Below are positions 1 through 11,821 of a DNA stretch of 64,000 bases, in pieces. The position numbers and the translations under genes are program-made. The DNA comes from Neocallimastix lanati (nom. inval.) (Eukaryota > Neocallimastigomycota > Neocallimastigomycetes > Neocallimastigales > Neocallimastigaceae). The notes under the pieces were generated by a model. That model made no database searches, was not told where the DNA came from, and saw nothing but the letters and a program-made list of their open reading frames with translations. The first letter of the stretch is position 1; every line of letters starts with the position of its first letter. Where the stretch lies: the NCBI GenBank assembly GCA_016946835.1, contig JACVTC010000136.1, forward strand, positions 128,501 to 192,500, read 5' to 3'.

Positions 1-66
1 TTATAATTTGAGACAATAATTTAATAGATTTTCTATTTCAAAAGATTTTTATAATTTATTTTTAAT

Positions 67-107
<41 letters not shown>

Positions 108-1061
108 GCAAAATATATAATGGGAAAATTTAAATATGAAAAATTTTTGAGATATCTTTTTTTTTTTAATAAATTTTAAATAATTTTCATCAATAAATTA
201 TTGATATTTTTAATTTAGGGATTAATTATATATATTAATATTTGATGTCCCACCTACCGTAATTTTAATATCCGAAATAATTCATCTCAGCTCTATTTCT
301 TTTTTTGAATACTAATTTTATTGGAAAAAAATGTGTATTAATAAAATAATTTCAATAATCATTTAAACAATTAATATTTAATATATATAATATACATATT
401 TTTTAATATAAATAAATTTCAATGATTTTTATTATTTAATATTATTTATAATTCAGTATTTTATAAAAATTTATATTATAAAATATTATTAATAATTTTT
501 TAAATTATAATAAATAAATTAAATATTCATAATTTTATTTAGATTACATATAAATTATTCATAAGTAAATTTTAATTAAAAATATATATTTATAAAAATC
601 AATAAATTATTACTATATGTAAAGTAATGTATTCTAATGCTAAAAGTAATATATTTTCTTAAACAATTTATAAATTTTGAAAAATTTAATATTTATTAAT
701 TTATATGAATTTTAAAAATTATGTTTTGTTTTTATATATTAATTTTCATAAATTTAAAATATATAGATTTATTTTTTATTAATTATAATATATAAAATAA
801 TAATCTACAATTTTCATTTAATATTATTAACATAATAATTTCAAAATTTGTTATAATTAAATGTATGAATGGTTTTTAAAATTGAAATTGATATAAATAT
901 CAGAAAACTTTTCTTTTTCTACATTCAAAAAAAATAAATTCATATAAAATTTTATTTCATATTCCAATTAAATAATAATAATAATAATAATAAAAATATA
1001 ACTTTCAAACTACTGATTTAAATATTTAAATATTAAAAATTTATTCTATTTATAATTGAAG
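1..1061. other. 5' flank of DUF4867-like copy 1, no gene
   Basis: AT-rich, without a supportable gene. From about position 1 to 320 it matches the stretch 2390-2720 upstream of copy 2: a T-run, then 'gcaaaatatataatgggaaa', then a 'ccacctacc' island and 'aatatccgaaataattcatct'. So the tandem unit includes long upstream DNA, and the array may extend beyond the left edge of the window. Confidence 0.7.
1007..1030 (+). promoter_or_regulatory. Conserved upstream box of the DUF4867-like genes
   Basis: A box reading 'aaactactgatttaaatat' lies 32-60 bp before the ATG of copy 1 and recurs at the same place before all five copies: about 3152-3174, 5224-5247 and, on the minus strand, 26339-26361 and 28434-28457. 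Copy 3 has a largely different far-upstream flank but keeps this box, which suggests selection or recent common descent of a core promoter. Function is inferred. Confidence 0.45.
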
Positions 1062-1868
1062 ATGTTTAACAAAAAAATATTAGCTTTCTTTTTAATTAGT
1101 ATTTTAACTTTACAAGTTTTTGCTTCTCCATATAGATCATGGGAAGATGATGATTCTGATGAAGAAAGTAGTGAAGATGACAGTTGGAATTGGAGATATA
1201 ATCAAAGTAGAAACTCAAAACTTGTTATTAAAAGTGTAAGAGATAAAGAATTTAAAGAATATGGTAGAATTGTTGAAGGATATAGTGTAAAGGAAATTCT
1301 TAAAACTCTTAGAAATGATACACCTCTTCCAGATAATGTTGAATATGTTGCTGAAGATCCTAATTTAATGGCTACTTCAGAAACTGAAGAACTTGGAACT
1401 AGTCTTTATGGAGGATTACCATTCCAATTTGGTTACTGTAATGGACACAACACAAAATTAAATTGTCTTGAATATCACAGAGATAGTGAATACAACCTTG
1501 GAACAGAAGATTTTATTCTTCTTTTAGCTAAGCTTAGTGATGTTGAAAATGAAAAGATTGATTCTTCTAAAGTTAAAGCTTTCAGAGTTCCAAAAGGAGT
1601 TCTTGTTGAAGTATATGCTTCCACACTTCATTATGCACCATGTCATGTTGATCCATCAAAAGGATTCAAAGTTCTTGTTGCACTTCCCAAAGGAACAAAT
1701 GTTGGTACAACAGAAACAGCCAATAGAAACATTGATGATCGTAAACTCTTTGCTACCAACAAATGGCTCTTTGCTCACAAAGAAGCCACCTCGGAAGTTG
1801 AAAATGGAGCGTATATTGGAATTACTGGTAAAATCATTGATATTGCCAATCTTATCAAGAAACATTAA
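1062..1868 (+). CDS. Secreted DUF4867-like protein, copy 1
   Basis: Intronless 268-aa protein. The first in-frame ATG is at 1062; the upstream TTG at 1056 is not a plausible eukaryotic start. Residues 1-21 form a classic signal peptide ending in VFA before SPYRSWEDD. Residues 22-50 are acidic, serine- and tryptophan-rich and have no bacterial counterpart that I recall. Residues about 53-268 match the bacterial DUF4867 family (cupin-like, common in Firmicutes) by remembered consensus: VRDKEFKEYGR, YGGLPFQFGYCNGHN, LEYHRDSEYN, VEVYASTLHYAPC, PKGTN, NKWLFAH. The His and Glu residues in EYHRDSE and LHYAPC are plausible metal ligands, as in cupins. Biochemical role is unknown. First of five near-identical copies in this window. 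A bacterial-type domain with an added fungal signal peptide suggests lateral transfer; that is inference. This copy has I instead of N in the C-terminal GKIIDIANL. Confidence 0.85.
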   Translation: MFNKKILAFFLISILTLQVFASPYRSWEDDDSDEESSEDDSWNWRYNQSRNSKLVIKSVRDKEFKEYGRIVEGYSVKEILKTLRNDTPLPDNVEYVAEDPNLMATSETEELGTSLYGGLPFQFGYCNGHNTKLNCLEYHRDSEYNLGTEDFILLLAKLSDVENEKIDSSKVKAFRVPKGVLVEVYASTLHYAPCHVDPSKGFKVLVALPKGTNVGTTETANRNIDDRKLFATNKWLFAHKEATSEVENGAYIGITGKIIDIANLIKKH

Positions 1869-2445
1869 ATATAGTTTTTAATATTCTCATATATTAAAAT
1901 TAAGGATTATTATATATATATAAATATATATATATATTTTATTTATATATATATATATTTTTTTATTTATTTATATATTTTTTTTATTTCTATATTTTTT
2001 TTTATTTATATTTTATTTATTTATTTTTATTTTTTTTAAATTTAATAATGAAAAATAATAATCATAACTTTTTTTTTATTTTTTTTTTAAAGAATTCTTT
2101 AAATATATAATAATCCTTAAATAATTTATTTTAATAATATTATAATTTTATAACTATTGATTTAAAGTAGATCTTTTTATATATGTTTATAGAATAATAT
2201 TAATATATATATATATTAATAATTGAATTGTAAATAACATTAATATAATATTAATAATATTATTATAAATATAAAAATAGTTATACATAATTAAATAAAA
2301 AATAATGTTTCTCACTTTTAAATATTTAAATAAATATAATTATGTTATTCTTATTTCATTTTTGACTATTAAAATAACATTAATATATTGGTAGATTATT
2401 TATAATTGTCTATTTCAAAAAAATTTTTATAATTTATTTTCAATA

Positions 2446-2481
<36 letters not shown>

Positions 2482-3206
2482 TATTATTATTTTTATTGGC
2501 AAAATATATAATGGGAAAATTTAACTATGAAAAATTTTTTGAGAAAATATCTCTTTTTTAATAAATTTTTAATTTACTTTTAAAAAATATTTATATTCAT
2601 CAATAAAAAAATTGATATTTTTAATTTAGGATTAATTATATATATTAATATTTGATGTTCCACCTACCATAATTTTAATATCCGAAATAATTCATCTTAA
2701 CACTATTTCTTTTTTTAAATATTAATTTTATTGGAAAAATATATGTATTAATAAAAATAATTTTAATAGTCATTTAAACAATTAATATTTAATAAAAATA
2801 TATTTTAATATAAATAATTTTCAATAATTTTCATTATTTATTATTATTTATAATTTAGTATTTTATCAAAGTTTATATTATAAAATATTTAATAATTTAT
2901 ACACATTTCAAAAATTATATGTTTTGTTTTTATATTTTAATTTACATAAAATTAAAAATTAAAATGTTTTGTTTTACATAATAATTTAAAATTATGTTAT
3001 AATTAAATGGTTGTATTGTTTATAAAATTAAAATTGATATAAATATCAGAAATTTTTCTTTTTCTACATTCAAAAAAAAAAATAAATTCATATAAAATTT
3101 TATTTCATATTCCAATTAAACAATAATAATAATAATAAAAATATAACTTTCAAACTACTGATTTAAATATTTAAATATTAAAAATTTATTCTATTTTTAA
3201 TTGAAA
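1869..3206. other. Intergenic spacer of the tandem array
   Basis: No gene seen. The left part is TA-repeat and T-rich DNA. From about 2390 to 3206 it repeats the flank found upstream of copy 1, with small indels, which places the duplication junction near 2380. Confidence 0.6.
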
Positions 3207-4013
3207 ATGTTAAACAAAAAACTATTAGCTTTCTTTTTAATTAGTATTTTAACTTTACAAGTTTTTGCTTCTCCATTCAGATCATGGGAAGATGATGATT
3301 CTGATGAAGAAAGTAGTGAAGAAGACAGTTGGAATTGGAGATATAATCAAAGTAGAAACTCAAAACTTGTTATTAAAAGTGTAAGAGACAAAGAATTTAA
3401 AGAATATGGTAGAATTGTTGAAGGATACAGTGTAAAGGAAATTCTTAAAACTCTTAGAAATGATACCCCTCTTCCAGATAATGTTGAATATGTTGCTGAA
3501 GATCCTAATTTAATGGCTACTTCAGAAACTGAAGAACTTGGAACTAGTCTTTATGGAGGATTACCATTCCAATTTGGTTATTGTAATGGACACAACACAA
3601 AATTAAATTGTCTTGAATATCACAGAGATAGTGAATACAACCTTGGAACAGAAGATTTCATTCTTCTCTTAGCTAAGCTTAGTGATGTTGAAAATGAAAA
3701 GATTGATTCATCTAAAGTTAAAGCTTTCAGAGTTCCAAAAGGAGTTCTTGTTGAAGTATATGCTTCCACACTTCATTATGCACCATGTCATGTTGATCCA
3801 TCAAAAGGATTCAAAGTTCTTGTTGCACTTCCCAAAGGAACAAATGTTGGTACAACAGAAACAGCCAATAGAAACATTGATGATCGTAAACTCTTTGCTA
3901 CCAACAAATGGCTCTTTGCTCACAAAGAAGCCACCTCAGAAGTTGAAAATGGAGCATATATTGGAATTACTGGTAAAAACATTGATATTGCCAATCTTAT
4001 CAATAAACATTAA
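3207..4013 (+). CDS. Secreted DUF4867-like protein, copy 2
   Basis: A 268-aa intronless paralogue of the gene at 1062-1868, with the start taken at the ATG after the 'ttgaaa' context shared by the family. Signal peptide (about residues 1-21), acidic Ser/Trp segment, and the complete DUF4867-like domain with GYCNGHN, EYHRDSE and TLHYAPC are all present. Substitutions against copy 1 are few: F for Y just after the cleavage site, E for D in the acidic stretch, N for K near the C-terminus. Many differences elsewhere are synonymous third-position changes, so the copies seem to be under purifying selection or gene conversion. The 3' flank resembles that of the inverted copy at 27593-28399. Confidence 0.85.
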   Translation: MLNKKLLAFFLISILTLQVFASPFRSWEDDDSDEESSEEDSWNWRYNQSRNSKLVIKSVRDKEFKEYGRIVEGYSVKEILKTLRNDTPLPDNVEYVAEDPNLMATSETEELGTSLYGGLPFQFGYCNGHNTKLNCLEYHRDSEYNLGTEDFILLLAKLSDVENEKIDSSKVKAFRVPKGVLVEVYASTLHYAPCHVDPSKGFKVLVALPKGTNVGTTETANRNIDDRKLFATNKWLFAHKEATSEVENGAYIGITGKNIDIANLINKH

Positions 4014-4450
4014 ATATAAAAATTAAAAATAGTGGTGAAATAAAATTTAAGGGTTTAACATATAAATTTGCTTAAAATGAAAATAAAATTATATAAATAA
4101 TTATTTATTTTTATTATATATTAAATTACATCATATTTTAATAAAAATAATAATTATTATGATAATTATTATAATATAAAATTAATTACTTTTAAATAAT
4201 AAAAAATATTGTAAAAATTTAATTAAAAATTTAATAAAATATTATATAAAAATTAAAATAATAAAAAATATAATTTTGATTATAAATTATATATTAATAT
4301 TAATATTTATTATTATTAATTGAATTCTCTTTATTTTTTATACCAAAAATTATTTTTATATTTTTAAAATGATTTTATTATTTTCTATTATTAAAAATTT
4401 CTAATTATTTTTTTTATTTCAAAAAATCATTAATAATTATTATCAATTTT

Positions 4451-4483
<33 letters not shown>

Positions 4484-5278
4484 TTTTAAGGTGAATTATA
4501 TAGTAAAAAAATATTGATTATAAAAATTCTTTGAAATTTATTTTAAGATAAATTTTATATTAATTTAAGAATAATATACAGAAATTCATTATTATGTATA
4601 ATGTAATATTTAAAATTAATATATAATTCAGAAATTATTTAAAATTATAATCTGTAATATACCATAATTCATTATTTTAATATCCAAAAAAATTAAACAA
4701 ATATTATTTCCCTATAATTTATTAAATTTATTGGAAAAATTAAATAATAATTTTAGTTTAATCAAACTTTCAATTTACATTAAAAATTAATATACATAAA
4801 ATTTTTTATTAAATTTAATATTTATTATTTATAAATATTTTATAAAAATTGATATTATAAATATTAATTGCAAATTAATAAATTATTTGAATCAATTCTA
4901 AGTTTTATTTTATATCAATTTAATTTTAATCAAAAAATAATAATATTTAAATAATTCATAAATTATTAATATTTATATATTTTTGAAATTATAAAATTAA
5001 AATTTTATTTTTTAATTAAATTATGATATAAAACATAATACATTATTTTTACTTAATACTATATAAACATAAATTATGTAATTTCAGAGCTTATTATAAT
5101 TAAAGCATTAAAATATATTTATAATAAAATTTATATAAATATCAGAAATTTCTTTTAATTTTTATATATATATATATTTAATATATATTTTATATACTAT
5201 TTAATAAAATAAATAAAGTTTTTAAACTACTGATTTAAATATTTAAAATTTAAAGATTTATTCTATTTTTAATTGAAA
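4014..5278. other. Intergenic spacer, no gene
   Basis: Very AT-rich, with a long T-run at about 4450-4480. Nothing coding is supportable. The last 60 bp carry the conserved upstream box of the DUF4867-like family; the rest of the flank is more diverged from those of copies 1 and 2. Confidence 0.55.
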
Positions 5279-6085
5279 ATGTTAAACAAAAAAATATTAG
5301 CTCTCTTTTTAATTAGTATTTTAACTTTACAAGTTTTTGCTTCTCCATATAGATCATGGGAAGATGATGATTCTGATGAAGAAAGTAGTGAAGAAGACAG
5401 TTGGAATTGGAGATATAATCAAAGTAGAAACTCAAAACTTGTTATTAAAAGTGTAAGAGACAAAGAATTTAAGGAATATGGTAGAATTGTTGAAGGATAC
5501 AGTGTAAAAGAAATTCTTAAAACTCTTAAAAATGATACCCCTCTTCCAGATAATGTTGAATATGTTGCTGAAGATCCTAATTTAATGGCTACTTCAGAAA
5601 CTGAAGAACTTGGAACTAGTCTTTATGGAGGATTACCATTCCAATTTGGTTACTGTAATGGACACAACACAAAATTAAATTGTCTTGAATATCACAGAGA
5701 TAGTGAATACAACCTTGGAACAGAAGATTTCATTCTTCTTTTAGCTAAGCTTAGTGATGTTGAAAATGAAAAGATTGATTCTTCTAAAGTTAAAGCTTTC
5801 AGAGTTCCAAAAGGAGTTCTTGTTGAAGTATATGCTTCCACACTTCATTATGCACCATGTCATGTTGATCCATCAAAAGGATTCAAAGTTCTTGTTGCAC
5901 TTCCCAAAGGAACAAATGTTGGTACAACAGAAACAGCCAATAGAAATATTGATGATCGTAAACTCTTTGCTACCAACAAATGGCTCTTTGCTCACAAAGA
6001 AGCCACCTCAGAAGTTGAAAATGGAGCGTATATTGGAATTACTGGTAAAAACATTGATATTGCCAATCTTATCAAGAAACATTAA
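5279..6085 (+). CDS. Secreted DUF4867-like protein, copy 3
   Basis: Third forward copy, 268 aa, intronless. The signal peptide has LALFLISIL in the hydrophobic core, the same variant as in the two inverted copies, whereas copies 1 and 2 have LAFFLISIL. The domain is full length with all candidate ligand residues (H139, E143, H190). One K-for-R change (TLKNDTPL) distinguishes it. Shared signal-peptide variant and similar flanks group this copy with the inverted copies at 25498-28399, which supports duplication of an array segment followed by inversion. Family assignment is from remembered consensus; function unknown. Confidence 0.85.
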   Translation: MLNKKILALFLISILTLQVFASPYRSWEDDDSDEESSEEDSWNWRYNQSRNSKLVIKSVRDKEFKEYGRIVEGYSVKEILKTLKNDTPLPDNVEYVAEDPNLMATSETEELGTSLYGGLPFQFGYCNGHNTKLNCLEYHRDSEYNLGTEDFILLLAKLSDVENEKIDSSKVKAFRVPKGVLVEVYASTLHYAPCHVDPSKGFKVLVALPKGTNVGTTETANRNIDDRKLFATNKWLFAHKEATSEVENGAYIGITGKNIDIANLIKKH

Positions 6086-7168
6086 ATATATAATTTAAGA
6101 ATTGTGGTGAAATAAATTTTAAAAGGTTTAATATATAAATTTACTAAACATGAAAACAAAAATCAAATTTTTATAAATTATATAATTATTTCTATTATAT
6201 GATATCTTATAATTATATCTAATTATAATAAAAATAATAATTATTATCATAATTATTATACTTAATTAGTATAAATTTGCTAAAATTTAAAAAAAAAATC
6301 AAATAAATAAATATTTATTTTTATTATATAATATGTTAAAATTATATCATATTTTATTAATTATTATCATATTTTAATAATTATTATCATAATTAATTAA
6401 AATATAAAATTTTTAAAAATGAAAACAAAAATCAAATAAATAATTATTAATTTTTATTATATAATATATTAAAGTTATATCTTATTTTAATGAAGATAAT
6501 AATTATTATCATAATTATTATAAATAAAAAAGTTTTTTTTTTAATAAATTAAATAAAAAATGAAGAAATATTTAATAAATAACAAAAAATTATGATAAAA
6601 CAAAATAAAAATAATTAAAAGCATTGAATTTTAATTATTAATAATTACATATATGATAAAAATATATATTATTATGTAAAAAAAATTTTTTTATGTATTT
6701 GCATGTTGATATTTGTTTAAAATCTAGTAAATCAACTGTAGTTTTAAAAATTCTCTAATGGAATATTTTTATATATAATAATTTATGGTATTATTATACA
6801 TTATTTGAAAATTTTATTACTTTGTACGGTACTATAATTTATAATTTTAATATCTAAAGTAGTTTATTTTACATTATTTTCTTTTTAATAATAAGATTTA
6901 TTAAAAAAAATTTGAGATTTTAAATAAAAAAGAATTTAATTAAAATGCAAGTAATCAATATTAAATATATATATATATAATTGTTAAATTTCAATATTTT
7001 TTATTATTTAGTATTTATAATACAAATAATAAAATATAAATTTATAAATTAAAAATATAATATAAATTTTAATAAATTTAATATAAAAATAAGAAATAAA
7101 TATAATTAATAAACTTTAATTTTAATTATAAATAATTATAAGTAATGATATTATATACTATTAAAAAA

Positions 7169-7205
<37 letters not shown>

Positions 7206-7344
7206 AAATATTAAATCCTTGTTATATACTTTTTATATTGTTAAAATTAAATTAAAAATTCTTTATGAATTAATATAAACAATAATTTATGATAATAATA
7301 TGTATAAAGTTAAAGAATTGTTTTTCCTAACATTATATATATAT
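6086..7344. other. AT-rich intergenic region, no gene
   Basis: Contains decayed direct repeats of the 3' flank of copy 3 ('aaaatcaaat', 'ttattatcataattatta' recur at about 6160-6520) and a T-run at 7172-7204. No coding signal seen. Confidence 0.55.
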
Positions 7345-7425
7345 TTTTTACGTCCTGTGTGTACCGCCCTTTGACCTCCTCAAGACATGGGAATATTAAG
7401 GTACTCACAACACATCGTTTTCATA
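7345..7425 (-). repeat. Dispersed short element abutting a homopolymer, copy 1
   Basis: A GC-richer island with the landmarks 'ctgtgtgtaccgccc', 'ctcaag', 'ggaatattaagg' and 'tcacaaca' in this order. The same landmarks in the same order recur at 33283-33340, there beside a long T-run. Read on the minus strand each copy ends in an A-run, as the 3' end of a polyadenylated retroelement or SINE would. It lies just downstream of the ankyrin gene stop codon. Identity of the element is unknown. Confidence 0.45.
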
Positions 7426-7481
7426 ATAGAGTAGTATCATTTTGAATTTTTCTGAATTCACCATTTAATTTTTTACTCTAC

Positions 7482-9416
7482 TTATATATCGCGTCTCGGT
7501 CTTTTAAATATTTTATTATCTGATTCATTTCCACTAGTACTTGTATAATATACTGATTCGTTATCCTTATCTTCTTTATTTATATTTTCCCCTTGTTCCA
7601 CTAAATATTTTATTATTGTTTCGTATCCTTTTCCACATGCAATATGTAATGGTATTTGTCCATTATTATCCTCTTTATTTATATTTGCACCTTGTTCTAC
7701 TAAATATTTTACAATAGTTTCATATCCTTTATCACATGCAATATGTAACGGTATTTGCCCATTATTATCCTCTTTATTAATATCTGCACCTTGTTCTACT
7801 AAATATTTTATTATACCTTCATATCCTTCGAGACATGCATAAAATAGCGGTGTTTTATTATATTTAGTTTCTTTGCTTATGTCTGCACCTTTTTTCACTA
7901 AATACTTTATTATATTTTCATTTCCATTTAAACATGCAATATGTAATGATATTAAATCATAACTATTATTTTTGTTTATTTTTGAACCTTGTTCTACTAG
8001 ATACTTTACTAGTGATTCATTTCCACTTCTACATGCATAAAATAACGGTGTTTCACCAATGTAATCTTCTTTATTAATATCCGCTCCTTGTTCCACTAAA
8101 TATTTGACCATTGCTTCATAACCTTTATTACAGGCATAAAATAACGGCGTTTTACCATATTTATCTTCTTTATTTATATTTCCACCTTGCTCTACTAAAT
8201 ATTTTACTAGAGTTTCATCTCCTTCGTTGCATGCAACACATAAAGGGACATGTTTATTTACATCAGCACCTTGTTCCACTAAATATTTTACTATAGGTTT
8301 GCATCCTTTATTACATGCAATATGTAATGGAGTTTTATCGTTCTCATCGGCTATATTTATATCTGCTCCGTGCTCCACTAAATATTTTACGATAGATTCA
8401 TTTCCACTTTCACATGCGTCAAATAATGGTGTTATACCTCCTTCTTTTTCATAATTGATATAAGCACCATGTTCCACTAAATATTTTACAATTGCTTCAT
8501 ATCCTTTCCAACATGCAATGTGTAAGGGTGATTCTCCATCATTCATATTAACTTTAAATATATCCGCTCCTTGTTCCAGTAAATATTTTATTATTGTTTC
8601 ATTTCCACTTCTACAAGCACATAATAGTGGTGTGTCATCGTACTCAATTTCTTTATTTATATCTGCTCCTTGTTCTACTAAGTATTTTACTATAATTTCA
8701 TTTCCACTTTTGATTGCATAAAATAATGGTGTTTCACCATTACCTTTTTCTTCATTTATATTTGCACCTTGTTCCACTAAATATTTTACAATAGTTTTAT
8801 TTCCTCGTTCACATGCATAAAAAAATGGTGTTTCATAATTCTCATTCGTTTTATTTATATCAGCTCCTTGTTCCACTACATATTTTACCATAAATATATT
8901 TTTTTTTTCGAAAGCAATTAATAAATATTTAAAACTAGAATCGTTCTGAATATTCTGATTATCTTTATTGTTTGTTGAAGAAATATAAAATTCTTTATTT
9001 GAAATTAGTTGATTAAAAACAGAACTTGATAGTGGTATTTTATTTTTATAATAAAATAGCAATTTATTTATAAATTCATTATCAAAAAATTTAAAGTTAT
9101 CAAATATAATATCCAGTAAATTAACATTATCATTTTTAAATAATTGTCTTATAAAAGTGGATGAAATATTTAAATATTTACTACAATTTTTCATTATAAA
9201 TTGTAATCTTTTTGAGGAAAGTTCATGTTTATTGTAAATTTCTAAAACAATGTTTTTTTGACAATTTTCATGGTTATTGTTTTTAATTAATTCTTTCAAT
9301 CCAATAATATCTTCATTTTCGATAACCTTTATGTAGGTGTCTATTTCATTTATATTTTCAACATCAATCTTATCTATGCTATTTTTATTTTCATCATTAA
9401 CCATTTTCAATAACAT
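7482..9416 (-). CDS. Ankyrin-repeat protein (14 repeats)
   Basis: Single-exon, 644-aa protein starting with MLLKMVNDENK; a second ATG four codons on is an alternative start. Residues 1-165 form an Asn/Lys-rich, helical N-terminal region of the kind common before ankyrin arrays in gut fungi. Residues about 165-630 hold 14 ankyrin repeats of about 33 aa with the core PLFYAC.SGNE.IVKYLVEQGADINKE. Repeat 7 lacks about six residues of its terminal loop (GADVNKH then VPLCVAC), the only break in periodicity. The C-terminal 20 residues are polar and basic. No enzymatic domain, signal peptide or membrane segment is seen, so it is probably a cytosolic scaffold; binding partner unknown. Repeats are highly similar to each other, which favours copy-number change by slippage. 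Confidence 0.85.
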   Translation of the reverse strand: MLLKMVNDENKNSIDKIDVENINEIDTYIKVIENEDIIGLKELIKNNNHENCQKNIVLEIYNKHELSSKRLQFIMKNCSKYLNISSTFIRQLFKNDNVNLLDIIFDNFKFFDNEFINKLLFYYKNKIPLSSSVFNQLISNKEFYISSTNNKDNQNIQNDSSFKYLLIAFEKKNIFMVKYVVEQGADINKTNENYETPFFYACERGNKTIVKYLVEQGANINEEKGNGETPLFYAIKSGNEIIVKYLVEQGADINKEIEYDDTPLLCACRSGNETIIKYLLEQGADIFKVNMNDGESPLHIACWKGYEAIVKYLVEHGAYINYEKEGGITPLFDACESGNESIVKYLVEHGADINIADENDKTPLHIACNKGCKPIVKYLVEQGADVNKHVPLCVACNEGDETLVKYLVEQGGNINKEDKYGKTPLFYACNKGYEAMVKYLVEQGADINKEDYIGETPLFYACRSGNESLVKYLVEQGSKINKNNSYDLISLHIACLNGNENIIKYLVKKGADISKETKYNKTPLFYACLEGYEGIIKYLVEQGADINKEDNNGQIPLHIACDKGYETIVKYLVEQGANINKEDNNGQIPLHIACGKGYETIIKYLVEQGENINKEDKDNESVYYTSTSGNESDNKIFKRPRRDI

Positions 9417-9466
9417 TTCATAATTTAAATTATAAAAAAAAAGTATTCATATTATTAATTATTCTT

Positions 9467-9501
<35 letters not shown>

Positions 9502-10745
9502 CTTATTTACTTACTTATTTACTTACTTACTTTTATAATAAGTACTTTATTTAGATATATAAATTAATTATTTAATTAAGTAATTAAAAATTTCTTTTTT
9601 AAAAAATAGTTATTAACTTTTATTCAGAAAAAATATTAAATTATAACTTTATATATTAATTAATAACATAAAAATATATTAGTTTAAAATGAATTAAATG
9701 ATAAAATAAATATAAAAATATATATTATATTAATATGAATTTAATGTAAAAAAAATGTGTATATATTTATTTCGTTTAAAACAAATATATAAAATATTCT
9801 TATGATATGAACTATTTAAAATATTTAGTATAAAAAGTATATGAAAATTATATATTTTTATAATAAATCCATTAAAAATATCAAAATAAAAATCTATAAA
9901 GAGAAAATAAAATATAAATTCATAAAAATTATTAATAATAAATTTATTGTTAACTTTTTTTTATATTCAATATAAATTTTTTTAATAGAAATAATTTATA
10001 ATTATATATTATATTATTTTCTTGCATTTTTTTAGAATAAATATTTTAAATAATTTATTAATTATTTATATATTTATGTATATTTAATTTTTATATACAA
10101 GTATATTTCATTTTACTTATTCTTTTTCTTTTAGCTATTTTTTTCTTTTTACTTGTTTTATAATTTAAAATAAAAATTAATTTAAGTTCATTAAATAAAA
10201 ATTTATAAATACATAAATAATTTGTTTTTTTATCAAAAATAAAAATCCAATTTGTATCTAATTTTATATATAAATTATTTTTTCAAAAAAATTATAAAAT
10301 TTCATTTGGTTATGCTGAATTTTTATACATGTTTATTATTGAAATTAATTTATTAATAAATTAAAACTAAACACTCAATGTACAAAAACTTCAACTTAGT
10401 AACTGGGTTTATATCAAGAATTAAATACAATATGCAATTCAATACCTCTTTTAATATTATATTAAAAATTAAAAAAAAAAAATTAAAATGAAGAATTAAT
10501 TTACATATATATCAATATAGAATTATTATAATAAATTTTAAAATTAGAAATAATTAAAATAATAATGAAAAATAACACATATAATAATATTTTTTTTATT
10601 ATTATTATTATATGTATTATTATTATAATAAAATAATAATATGAATTGACATTTTTACATTTTTATTAAAATAAATCAGAAATTGATTTTTAATAAAAAT
10701 ATAAGTTCAAATGATATTTATAATTATATCACGATAAATTACGAA

Positions 10746-10784
<39 letters not shown>

Positions 10785-11500
10785 TACCCAAATAAAATAA
10801 TTAATAACTATATAAATATTTCTATATGGACAATTTGAAATAAATATTATTTATTTATATTGTAAAATAAAATTTATTTATTATTTCCCATTTAATAATG
10901 GAAATAATTAAATACATTATTTATATAATAAATTTCAAATAATACTAATCCTTATAATTAATATTTAAACAAAATGAAACTAACCATAAAAGTATCATTC
11001 AAAATTTACAATATTTTTAAATAAGTTATTCATTTTGTTTTTATATTTAATAAGTAATCTTTATTATTAATACCATTCTTATTCATGTATTAAAAAGAAA
11101 CAAGCACAAAATAAATAAGAATATATTTTATTATATTATTTTTGTTTTATTAATAATTTATATTCAATTACAATATATTTGTATATATCAATAGATATAT
11201 TTATTAAAATTTTATGATCATATTTGATATATCATGAATTTACATATTAATTTGTGTGTAATTTATTTACTTCATTTATACTAATTAACTAATTTATTTA
11301 AAAAAAGAATTGCAATTGATTTATTTATTTAAATAATAAACATAAAAATATTTTATCAATAATTCTCTATTATTTAGCTTTTTTTAAGCTTTATATATAT
11401 ATATATATATATCTTTTAAAAAATTTCCTTTTTTTTTTTTATTTATTTGTTTATTTTATAGATAAATAGAACTACTTTTTAATTAATACTAATAATTAAT
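9417..11500. other. AT-rich intergenic region with TTTA repeats
   Basis: Holds an imperfect (TTTA)n tract at about 9464-9530 directly upstream of the ankyrin gene, a T-run at 10750-10783 and a TA dinucleotide run near 11391-11412. No gene seen on either strand. Confidence 0.55.
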
Positions 11501-11821
11501 CTAAGTTTCTTCTTCTTCATTCTTATAGTTACATCTTTCAATTTCTTTGTGAATTTCATCAATCTTTTCATTAGTTAACTTGTGGAATGAAATAATAACA
11601 ATCATAATAATCATTAAAATAGCTGGAATGACTACTATAGTCCAATGAATACCTTCTTGAGCAGCTCTAGATTGGTTAGGCATACCGTAGAGGTAACTAA
11701 CAGAAGTATTGTGGACATTCATATAACTGAAAACAGTAATGAAGTATAAGGCAATAACAGGTGGTAGTCCGTTATGAATGAATTCAATCCGTAAGTCACC
11801 GGCAACAATTATGGATGGCAC
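11501..11821 (-). pseudogene. C-terminal fragment of a GPH (MelB-type) sugar:cation symporter
   Basis: Minus-strand open frame of 106 codons that lacks an ATG (it opens with GTG after an in-frame stop). It reads like the last two membrane helices and tail of MFS_2/GPH transporters: GLPPVIALYFITVFSYMN, then EGIHWTIVVIPAILMI followed by a helix and the tail FHKLTNEKIDEIHKEIER, a very typical ending for this family. The upstream membrane helices are missing; only frame-broken traces remain to about 11890. An N-terminal piece of the same family lies at 32118-32415 in the same orientation. Both are taken as relics; whether they derive from one gene is unknown. Confidence 0.7.

Noticed and set aside
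1537..1881. 114-codon overlapping frame found in every DUF4867-like copy
   Set aside because: An alternative frame kept open because the main coding sequence is nearly identical in all copies. No start context or domain, and its end changes from copy to copy.
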